Part shown: positions 57,001 through 64,000 of the stretch, piece by piece
Layout of the letters: the number at the start of each line of letters is the position of its first letter
Position numbering within the stretch: the stretch's first letter is position 1
NCBI GenBank assembly: GCA_002633005.1
Contig: NMRA01000271.1
Location: 415,028 to 479,027, forward strand
Direction: 5' to 3'
DNA from: Phoronis australis
Lineage: Eukaryota > Phoronida > Phoronidae
Length of the DNA: 64,000 bases
Made by a program: the position numbers and the translations under genes
Notes under the pieces: model-generated
Told to the model about the DNA's origin: nothing
The model's database searches: none
Seen by the model: only the letters and a program-made list of their open reading frames with translations

Positions 57001-59229
57001 CACTTGCACTTTGCTTGAGTAGAATGCACGATTGCTTTTGATTTCTAACCTGTTCTAACCGCTCCACTTATTGTTTGACTGCTGACCCGTTTTTGGCTGC
57101 GTGGATTATTTCAAAATAACTCCGAAGTCATTATGAAACTTTGCAAGGTTTTGTTGGTAAGAGCAGGTTCATGTCAGTTTCCACCCCTATTTGGACAATG
57201 GCAGTGCTCTGCCGTTTGCTAGATACTGAAAGAAGTCATGCTCTCCATACAGATTTCTATTGTTAGCTGTCCAGTATGGTAATTATGATAATGATTTTTT
57301 TTCTTAATGTTCGTTTTTGATGAGTCACATTTCACAAAATGAAGCTCCGTATATCCATCATTTTGCGTAATAAATTGAAGAGCGTTTATCGTACTCTCTG
57401 CCTTCCAGCCAGTCTAACAGCAACACTATTGTATTTCAGGTAAAGTCCTGTGCGACACCTTACAGTTCATGGCTCTCTTTGTGATCGTCTTCGTTGCATT
57501 CTTGGTAGGAATGCAAAATCTCTACAAGTTTTATCCCAATGCAACATTCTCCTCGTAAGTGTCCTCTTCTGTGTTGTCAGTCTTTTTTCTTTTGCAGAAT
57601 TTGAAGTCAATGCATTCATACTGATATCTTTTCTGATCCCTGTTCTTTCTTTTCCCGTGACTTTCATGTCTCATGAGCTACCTTTTTTAGTATTCNAAAA
57701 TTTCCCTTGTATATCATGCATTCTAGGCATATATTCTGCTGGATTTTTATTGAAATGCTCGTTTTGTGGCAATATGGACAATTCTGTATTTTGCTGCACC
57801 AAACTTCCCTCGCTCAGTGTTACTGGCTGTCTTCATCAGGTGACAAAAGTACGTCAGGCTGAACCTCGATTGTCCTTACTGTGAACTGCTGATTACCTTC
57901 ACTTTATTGTTTAGACCCCAAGCCACCTTGCCATCTGTGTGGTGAGTGAGTGCTTTCCAGGCATTGTTCACCCTTGCTACCCAAGGCCAAAAGTAGATAC
58001 CCTGAGTTTTAGATAATTATAGAGTAAACAACCAACTGAAGGTTCCTTCTCAAGCAACTAAACCTGCCCTCTGGTTGACGTTGAATACTACTAATGGTTC
58101 ACCCTTCATGATCCATCTTACTCCATGACTGACTGTTTTTAATTTCAACCACAGAGGTTGCATGTCTCTTATGGTAAAATGAATACTGTCGAAATAGTAC
58201 AGTATTGTTTTATTTGCTTCAAAGGGAATCCTTAGTTGCTTGTTTCACCTCTTTGAGTGAATCAACTAATCACCTGCTTTAAATGTCTCCACAAATGCAA
58301 GCACAAACTTAGGATATTATGCTTAGCTTTTGCCATGCATTTTGCAATGAAGTATCATATTTGTGAATGTGTGTTTCAGACCGCAGCAAGTGGTCAGCTA
58401 CTGACCCTGAGATTGTGGCTGACTCTGTGTTCGCTGTTGCCAATCTACTCAGTTTTGCTCGTCTCTCCTACGTTCTTCCAACATTTGAGAGACTTGGACC
58501 CCTGTTGGTTGTTTTAGGTACTTCCTATGACATTGGCTTTTAAAGTTCCACGTACTTCTTCTTATGCAACCATGTATGAAATAAACATTTTGTTGTCTGC
58601 GTTGTGTATTAGCACTGTCTCTAAGTTGATCTGTTGATAGTTGGTTTCTGGCTATGTAATGAAATTGACCACTTGCACTTTGCTTGAGTAGAATGCACGA
58701 TTGCTTTTGATTTCTAACCTGTTCTAACCGCTCCACTTATTGTTTGACTGCTGACCCGTTTTTGGCTGCGTGGATTATTTCAAAATAACTCCAAAGTCAT
58801 TATGAAACTTTGCAAGGTTTTGTTGGTAAGAGCAGGTTCATGTCAGTTTCCACCCCTATTTGGACAATGGCAGTGCTCTGCCGTTTAAATTTGCTAGATA
58901 CTGAAAGAAGTCATGCTCTCCATACAGATTTCTATTGTTAGCTGTCCAGTATGGTAATTATGATAATGATTTTTTTTCTTAATGTTCGTTTTTGATGAGT
59001 CACATTTCGCAAAATGAAGCTCCGTATATACATCATTTTGCGTAATAAATTGAAGAGCGTTTATCGTACTCTCTGCCTTCCAGCCAGTCTAACAGCAACA
59101 CTATTGTATTTCAGGTAAAGTCCTGTGCGACACCTTACAGTTCATGGCTCTCTTTGTGATTGTCTTCGTTGCATTCTTGGTAGGAATGCAAAATCTCTAC
59201 AAGTTTTATCCCAATGCAACATTCTCCTC
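40313..59229 (+). CDS. Filamin-repeat / TRPC-like cation channel, 3' incomplete
   Basis: Exons: 40313-40535, 41829-41870, 42412-42480, 42772-42864, 43768-43878, 44971-45036, 45897-46006, 46413-46589, 47675-47858, 49549-49865, 50802-50975, 51424-51615, 54237-54426, 55368-55586, 56711-56848, 57440-57554 (last two repeated at 58380-58517 and 59115-59229). All borders are GT-AG and phases chain without a stop for ~807 residues. Residues ~1-70 are acidic; ~75-190 form a filamin-type Ig repeat bracketed by GSP motifs; ~360-807 match TRPC channels: VIPFW..PEPHDYFCSKENC, DSLKHSLLRINTYKALAQP, DPIRDAFELRRQM, then S1 to S5 with LGYAWAEVKQL, YNWLDSL and LSFARLSYVLPTFE. Pore, S6 and TRP box are not in the window. 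The start ATG follows an in-frame TGA at 40286. TRPC channels are plasma-membrane cation channels gated by phospholipase C signalling; the filamin fusion is inferred from phase and order, and two adjacent genes remain possible. Confidence 0.75.
43971..44026 (+). repeat. Hairpin family H1, copy 4
   Basis: TTTTGAGAAGCAGTTT pairs with AAAACTGGTTCTTAAAA around the loop 'gatgcccattatttggtgac'. It is outside ABCF3, in an intron of the channel gene ~90 bases after an exon, showing that the family is dispersed and not ABCF3-specific. The right flank 'agtgactattacc' matches copy 3. Confidence 0.8.
44315..44570 (-). mobile_element. MITE family M3, copy 2
   Basis: The ends TGGCCCATTCCAACAAAACT and (complement) GGTCCTTTTCCAAGAAACTG are inverted repeats. 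The interior shares 'gaagtttcaaag.ttggaagtt' and 'caagaaagagatctt' blocks with 31869-32112, on the opposite strand. Non-coding, in an intron of the channel gene. Confidence 0.75.
45897..47858 (+). CDS. Linker exons of the channel gene (unassigned)
   Basis: Three exons (45897-46006, 46413-46589, 47675-47858) join the filamin part to the TRPC part. The translation is rich in serine, tyrosine and asparagine (DPYPTYSSSMLGQSHQQPAY, then GSFKYSYYPTRRSSVQL) and is likely flexible and phosphorylatable. The third exon ends KITREALKMGIEKRDVELLD, which resembles the final helix of an ankyrin stack leading into the TRPC linker. A four-repeat ankyrin array, standard in TRPC channels, is not seen; additional phase-0 exons in the intron 46590-47674 cannot be excluded. 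Confidence 0.6.
47935..48780 (+). repeat. Dispersed repeat R4 with internal repeats
   Basis: Blocks such as 'gccccctagtggcaa', 'tttacctctgtatcttc' and 'gttttcggatgga' recur within this segment (about 48105-48280 and 48540-48720) and again at 62035-62700. The arrangement suggests an element built from repeated ~180-base subunits. The class is unknown. Confidence 0.65.
49549..49865 (+). CDS. TRPC linker-helix exon
   Basis: The exon encodes 105 residues starting VIPFWKKLKEDGSW and containing PEPHDYFCSKENCPVKDSLK. In TRPC channels the equivalent segment carries a PHE/D..C.C..C zinc-binding-like cluster, DSLRHS, RINAYRALASP and DPIxxAFxL blocks; all have counterparts here, with histidine and two cysteines retained. 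This is the strongest family match outside the membrane segments. The acceptor at 49547-49548 is preferred over one near 49388, which would give a stop after about 40 codons. Confidence 0.88.
50560..50730 (-). repeat. Possible tRNA-like SINE remnant
   Basis: On the minus strand a B-box-like GGTTTGATTCC lies near 50620. A matching A box upstream is eroded. It is in an intron of the channel gene. Weak call. Confidence 0.3.
50802..51615 (+). CDS. TRPC pre-S1 and S1 exons
   Basis: Exon 50802-50975 encodes NEYILLSDNVEQFCCDMAKL and a charged helix (KKEIDIFLDRSHFDLDKEKS), equivalent to the TRPC segment ending in the LDLCR-type helix. Exon 51424-51615 starts FVANEFVQSHLHEEFYG, matching the FVAHPNCQQ pre-S1 elbow only in part, then a hydrophobic run MCLVLSPVVLLMILGYILFG taken as S1. 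Both are phase 0. Confidence 0.8.
52601..53096 (+). repeat. Direct duplicate block, copy 1
   Basis: It begins 'atagcagtcacctctctgac' and is nearly identical to 53471-53966, offset 870 bases. It ends directly at the single N at 53097. Both copies carry the same small minus-strand frames, which are non-coding. Probable assembly duplication of two alleles. Confidence 0.85.
53097..53470. other. Single N followed by sequence unique to one copy
   Basis: After the N come ~370 bases absent from the other copy, including a perfect 17-bp-arm hairpin (53259-53275 with 53286-53302) and an A15-class run near 53401. It ends where the duplicate resumes. It may be an allele-specific insertion, with the poly-A suggesting a retroposed piece. 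Confidence 0.6.
53471..53966 (+). repeat. Direct duplicate block, copy 2
   Basis: It matches 52601-53096 with scattered substitutions, including 'gtgctggcta' at its end where copy 1 reads 'gtgctgg' then N. Copy 2 continues uninterrupted to the right terminal repeat of the surrounding transposon. Confidence 0.85.
54237..55586 (+). CDS. TRPC S2 to S4-linker exons
   Basis: Exon 54237-54426 encodes LKDPIIKFYIHTMSYILFLL and a leucine-rich run (S2), then SWMLWCIAFYILG opening S3. Exon 55368-55586 continues YAWAEVKQLYMREYRAYFLS, then YNWLDSLMVILYMASYACRV (S3-S4 region) and PVGPYPEDVQYYLETG. The motifs align with the TRPC blocks SPFMKF, WSECKE, REY and LWNxLDFG. Both exons leave in phase 1. Confidence 0.88.
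56027..57695 (+). repeat. 1.67-kb direct duplicate, copy 1, with S4 and S5 exons
   Basis: It starts 'aaaatttcccttgtatatca' and runs to the single N at 57696, where the same sequence begins again. It contains exon 56711-56848 (DRSKWSATDPEIV, then FARLSYVLPTFERLGPLL) and exon 57440-57554 (GKVLCDTLQFMALFVIVFVA). Copies differ by rare substitutions and small indels. Confidence 0.93.
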
Positions 59230-59370
59230 GTAAGTGTCCTCTTCTGTGTTGTCAGTCTTTTTTCTTTTGCAGAATTTGAAGCCAATGCATTCATACCGAT
59301 AACTATTCTGATCCCTGTTCTTTCTTTTCCCGCGACTTTCATTTCTCATGAGCTACCTTTTTTAGTATTC
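57697..59370 (+). repeat. 1.67-kb direct duplicate, copy 2, with S4 and S5 exons
   Basis: This nearly identical second copy has exons 58380-58517 and 59115-59229 encoding the same residues; the differences seen in the exons are silent. Splicing both pairs in series would give two S4-S5 segments, which no channel has. Either the copies are mis-assembled alleles or they are alternative exons. Confidence 0.93.
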
Positions 59371-59480
59371 TGATGTAGAGATTACATGACAAGTTAATAT
59401 TATGAGTGTTGAGATCTTTCTGTTTGCAATGTAAAAATTTGAATTACATTAGATAAAATGATCCCGGATTTGCAGATATA

Positions 59481-59573
59481 CTGCATTTATTTGTTCTCAG
59501 AAGAATGATGATGGTATGTAACCCCTATAGTCCTTTAAGTCATCATTCCCGTGAGAAAATAAATGCAATTTAT
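59481..59573. repeat. Hairpin, ~30-bp imperfect arms
   Basis: 'ctgcatttatttgttctcag' near 59481 pairs with 'gtgagaaaataaatgca' near 59551, around a ~22-base loop, with 'aatgatgat' and 'tcatcatt' extending the stem. It lies after the last recognised channel exon. Confidence 0.65.
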
Positions 59574-59719
59574 TCGAAACGTCAGGTCATATTATCTTAA
59601 TTTACATGGTACACTGAATGACCACAACACCCTGTGGCAGTTCTTTTCTCATGATCTGGAAGTATTTCTCAAACACCTTTTTCTTTTGGAACCACAGTTG
59701 GGCCCAGTTTTTCATTTCT

Positions 59720-61650
59720 TGCTGTAAGTAAGTAATTTTTTATTATAGTGACGTGTTCAAATGAATTTAAGCAATGAATACGTTACAAAGACTAGGAACA
59801 CCCAGCCCTCCACGGGGCTTATGAGTCACTTAAGATACATGATACAAAAAAGAAAAGACAAGTGTACACGCATTGCAAGAGGACCAGAAAGAGAAGGCCG
59901 AGATAAAAGTGATCTTAAATAAATATAATTTTTCCTTACTTCAAAAACATTTTTGATGAAAACTGAAGTTTTTCTAATAACATCTTTTTGCATGATTATA
60001 ATTAGTTTACTTTCACAGCTTTCAGCACGGAATTCTGGATATTTAATATCAACATGACAGTAAAAGGTGTTTCTGGCATCTACGAAAATGGACACTCAAA
60101 CAGAAAATATAGTTCAGTTTCAACCTGACCAGTGTGACAAAGACAGCAAATTCTGTCATCAAATTCTAGTGAACGAAAACGCCCAACCTCAACCAATAGC
60201 TGTAGGGTTCCGGTTCTATTTTGAGCAAGAATTGACCTACTAGGCCGAGTTAAGTCTAAATGCACGTAAGGCTCAACTTCAGACATTCTTCATCAAAACA
60301 TAGGTTCTTAACTTTGGTTTCGAACGGCTTTCAAACAACCACCTATTACAGGCCAAATCATGCAAAATATTCTTACAGTGAGACAGATTAATGGACGTAA
60401 GTTATGAAAACAATCCGAAATCCTTAATTCTTCAAAAATGATCAAAACTTCAGAAGACCAATCATTAATACAAGTAGTGTAGTCCCAGCAAAATATTCAA
60501 TATGTTAGTCTATCAACCTTGAAATTAATAATACGATTCCACATTCTCAAAAGCTCAATTTTCCGCCTAACACTGGGGAATTCCCACCCCATGTCACCCA
60601 TAACAGCTTCAGCGAATTTGTGAATGCCCAAGAAAAATTGCGCGGCTCTATTCTGAATGACATCATAATCCTGTAGACTAGAGCCGCCCTAGACACCTAC
60701 GCAATAATCTCTAACAGGCACAACACAAGCATTGAATAATGTAGTGAACGTTCTGTACCTCATATTTTTATTCTTTTTAAATTTATTAATTAAAGCGCCC
60801 AAAGCTCTTCCGGCAGATTCGGACAGAGGTTTAGCAGTTTCAGAAAACTTCAATGTTCATTTAAAATTATTCCTAAATATTTGTATTTGGGTACATATTC
60901 TAGGTCTAGTCGAACCAACCGAAATGGATATAAACTACGAGAGACACGCTTGGATTTGAAGTGAATAATATTAGTTTTTTCCTGATTGACAATTAGCCTC
61001 CGTATAGAGCACCATTTATCAACTATATTCAATAAACCCTGTAAATTTTCTTCGCTCTTGGCAAGTACCACTATATCATCAGTTTTAATCAGACCTGGTT
61101 TACCGGTGACTCGACTCGGCAATCGTTTAGCCCTTATTATGTTCACAGGATGACCAATCTCGGCTACAATGTCTTTGACCAAAGCATCAACACTTTGGTT
61201 ATCATTGTAAGGCAGGTTAAATATCACTACTGTCTTGACTTCATCATATTCAACAGTCTGTGTACCATTACTCTCCAGTACCTCAATCCTACCTCTCAGC
61301 TGGTTGATCTCCATTCATTTTGTTAAATCATCTTTGACAGCATTGAGGTGACCCAGCAGGAGTATTTTTGAGTCTTCAATAGCCTGACCCAACTTGCAGT
61401 GGTTTTCATCTACTTTGCTCATGAACTTTGTCCAAAGAAACCTCGTCAAGTGACACCGATACTGAAGATTTCTTCTGTGGCATTTCATAGTCACGTTTTT
61501 CAGCACAGAGAGAATCACACGAGAATAAACAACAGAGTTTAATCAAAAACTGACTTATAATTTAAAAGCACTTGTGCAATGAGATAGAGATGAAAATAAC
61601 ACAGAATTCCGATGGTCGACCTCTCAGCTTAGCGCATGCGTACTTCCGTG
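59720..61650 (-). mobile_element. LINE (non-LTR retrotransposon) remnant with internal deletion
   Basis: Reading the minus strand from about 61520: a short coiled-coil frame (61518-61315), then 61314-60850, whose first half (VVIFNLPYNDNQSVDALVKD, AKRLPSR) is ORF1-like and whose second half starts TDDIVVLAKSEENLQGLLN and ends YVPKYKYLGI, the reverse-transcriptase palm and following block. ORF1 passes directly into the palm, so most of ORF2 is deleted. Farther on, 60286-60080 has NRTGTLQLLVEVGRFRS and a CCLCHTGQVETELYFLFEC block typical of ORF2 C-termini, then 60095-59826 with KDVIRKTSVFIKNVFEVRK. Frames are broken. The 3' end near 59725 has an AT-rich TTAC-repeat tail. Confidence 0.85.
60850..61314 (-). 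pseudogene. LINE ORF1/reverse-transcriptase deletion fusion
   Basis: The 154-residue open frame joins an ORF1 RNA-binding-like N-half to the RT motif corresponding to (Y)ADDIVLLA, here KTDDIVVLA; the tyrosine-alanine of the catalytic motif is replaced at the junction. The endonuclease and the N-terminal RT motifs are missing, so it cannot support retrotransposition. It remains open by chance or recency. It is preceded by a TGA-ATG junction at 61313-61317. Confidence 0.8.
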
Positions 61651-62034
61651 TTATAGATGATTAATGTAATGTATTAAGTGATATCACTTAGCTGCAAATT
61701 TTCTTGACATAGCATGGCAGCATTCTGTTGTTCAGCAACTTTTCCAGACGTGAGGGGTTCTGAACGTGCGATAACATCTGGCTCTTTTGTTAACTCCCCA
61801 GCTCAGTCTTTTGTCTCGTATGATAACAATCAGGCCAATTATCTCCCAGGCTTCAAAGGAAACAAGTGCGTTGGTAATCGGTTTGGACAGAATAGATTGT
61901 CTTAACTTCTGTTGTAGTTGGGCGATTTTGGTGATTCAAAAACTAAACATGATCAGCATTTGACAAGGAATTCAGAAAATATGCTATCTTCCTTTCATGG
62001 ATAGGACAGCATTAGCATACTATCGAACGGATCA

Positions 62035-62700
62035 GACTACCGGTGTGCCCCCTAGTGTCAATTTTAGTATTTTACATTTACCTCGAGTCTGTATCTTCAA
62101 AAGTCCTCAAGGTATTTTCATACAATTTAGTATGTAGGCACCTATTAGTGAGATGACGCTATCATTTTCTGTTTTCGGATGGATTTGACGTAGTTTGCAT
62201 CACCTAGAGGTCATTTTACTGTTTTTGAGTCTATTTTTTGGCATCCACCTCTCTAACCAACTAAACCGCTCTAAGGATGATTGTGAAAATTGGCATGTAT
62301 GTTCTTGCTATGACGAGGGCAGCTGACGATTCTCCGATGCCTTCGTCTACTGTGGCGCTTCCTAATGGCAGTTTTGTTTTTCTTTGCGTCTATGGCTGTA
62401 TCTCCTTAACTGTTTGCAGGATATTTACTAAATTTAGCAAACGTATTTAATGATGTTGACAACGGACGATGACAACTTTCGGACGGATCTGACTACTGGT
62501 GTGCCCGTTGTGGCAATTTAATTTTTTGTGTTTGCCTTTGTATCTTCAAATGTCCTCTACAAATTTTCATAAAATTTTGAATATAGGCATCTGTTGGTGA
62601 GACGATACTGTCTTTCCGTTTTCGGATGGAATCGGTTGTATTTTGCGCTACCTATTGGCCATATTTGCTGTTTGTCAATGTAGTTCAATGCCTTGTGTTG
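62035..62700 (+). repeat. Dispersed repeat R4, copy 2, with internal repeats
   Basis: 'gtgccccctagtgtcaattt', 'tttacctcgagtctgtatct' and 'gttttcggatgga' blocks occur at about 62045-62230 and again, diverged, at 62498-62680. They match 48105-48720. 'ctgtatctccttaactg..tttgcagga' near 62397 matches 48000. Non-coding. Confidence 0.65.
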
Positions 62701-64000
62701 CTCGTGTATCATTTATAGGGCTCCCACCTCTTACGGATTTATCCATATTTTTGTACTTTTGGGGTGTAAAAAATCACCACATACGGATTTTTAAATATTA
62801 CGGATTTTGAGGATTTTTTTCTTCAAAAAAGTTAGATGAAAATTAAAAATATGTTTTAAATTGTCAGTGTTTTGAAGCGCAAGATCGGGGAAAGTCGAGG
62901 CAGGAAGTATAAGAAAGAGATGGAATTGTCAAGAACGCACGATCCTTCCAGATAGACATATCCTGATTACCAGTGGAGAATGCAATTTGCTATGAGATTT
63001 CCCTTTTGTGATTGGTCAATTCCAGTTTTCTTTTGAAGGACTGGCCAATGAAAAATGCCCTTACTTGGATTTTTGCATTATAGGATATCACATGCTTTGG
63101 AATTCGTGTTAAGATGTCATGATCAAAATTTCGGAGACGAGTACCCCAATGAATTAGATTACATTTAGAAAACGGGAATGGACTCACGCTGCCTTCAACA
63201 CTGAGAACCCTGACGCCTGCAACACCAGTATGGATCAGGAATTATGAGATATCGGTATTTGCAGGGCTGTGGTAGTGTGGGAAGAAATCAACCATGCCGA
63301 CATCAAAAGGCTAAAAGCATCGATGTGACAATCTGAGTTATGACATAATGTTGCTTTTTTAATTAAACACAATTACCGGTATAAGAAATTGATAATTGCT
63401 GTTTTGGTGTATATCTAATATGCAATTGAAGTTAAACTTTTTGAAAATGTTGGCATTTCTACAAGTTTTCACTAAGCAAGTTATGGATTTTTTAAATAAA
63501 AATTACAGATTATATTCTTAAGGATATCTCAAACCTTATTTACAAAATATCACCATTTTTAATGCAGTATTTCACATTTGTCTAGCAAAATACCTTATCT
63601 TCATTCTCAGGGAACTTCAAATACATACCGTGTAGCGTGAAAAAAATATTTGGCAGAACCATCTGGGAACCGCACAATCCCGTGGAAATTTGATTACTAC
63701 TTAGCTGAGGTCAAAGATTTCAGGGCTGTCACACATATCAAATCTCTCGCCAGGCACAGAGCAGCTCAGTGTGTACCCTTAGTCCCTACATTCAGGGAGT
63801 CGCCATGATATTGCGCCAAGGACGTTTACTTATGATAGAAAGGTGCTGGTGAAAAACGAAGACAAAACGTAGCTTTGATCCTGAGAGAGTTGTGAGTCTG
63901 CATGCATAAAGTGGACCTCAATGCACCAGCTTGACCCACTTCATATGCTTGCTCCGCCCCTGACAAGATCGACTTTGTTTAAAATTATTAAATGAAAAGT
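62701..64000. other. Repeat-like or anonymous DNA, no gene recognised
   Basis: 62717-62830 contains 'agggctcccacctcttacgg' and further 'tacggattt' repeats, resembling the end of a hAT-like non-autonomous element. The rest has no recognisable coding exon. The missing pore and S6 exons of the channel gene were looked for here and not found. Confidence 0.5.

Noticed and set aside
57450-57884. 144-codon plus-strand frame across the 57696 N
   Set aside because: It is out of frame with the S5 exon and spans an artificial junction between duplicate copies.
61714-61905. 63-codon frame as a continuation of the channel gene
   Set aside because: No TRPC pore or S6 similarity and no supporting splice borders.

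Overview
The window is animal (metazoan) genomic DNA: AT-rich, with short protein-coding exons separated by introns of about 0.2-3 kb, consensus GT-AG splice sites, and introns full of small inverted-repeat transposons, tRNA-like SINE pieces, a solo LTR and a decayed LINE. The gene content and repeat style suggest a non-vertebrate, probably marine, animal; the phylum cannot be fixed from the sequence alone. All gene models here were assembled by eye from splice sites, codon phase and remembered family motifs.

Layout. 1-6900: no convincing gene, only diverged repeats, an imperfect tandem array and two near-perfect fold-back sequences. 6910-28467 (+): a nearly complete ABCF3 gene (soluble twin-ATPase, GCN20/ABCF family). 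Seventeen exons, all in compatible phase, are recognisable, giving 642 of an expected ~709 residues. One exon (~67 residues, including the first domain's H-loop) is absent exactly where a single N sits (19310). The exon carrying the first ABC signature runs into a 45-bp tandem array made from its own 3' end and splice donor. 28468-32221: convergent intergenic DNA. 32222-32752 (-): last coding piece of a LicD-type phosphotransferase-like gene, cut by a 936-base N gap (32753-33688). 33689-40312: repeat-rich DNA with a broken THAP zinc-finger fragment, a ~350-bp tandem repeat with a nested GC-rich minisatellite, and a ~34-bp minisatellite.

40313-59229 (+): sixteen exons in compatible phase that read as one protein: an acidic start, a filamin-type immunoglobulin repeat, a linker, then a TRPC-type cation channel from the end of the ankyrin/linker region to S5. 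The pore, S6 and TRP box lie outside the window. If this is truly one transcript it is a filamin-TRPC fusion channel with little or no recognisable ankyrin array, which I regard as the most interesting protein here. Its last two exons occur twice in a 1.67-kb near-identical direct duplication joined by a single N (57696).

59230-64000: a minus-strand LINE remnant in which ORF1 is fused to the reverse-transcriptase palm by an internal deletion, then repeat DNA with no clear gene.

A general point for any user: all three isolated single-N positions (19310, 53097, 57696) coincide with an anomaly (missing exon, duplicated block, duplicated block), so they look like contig joins of unreliable structure and not like simple base-call failures.
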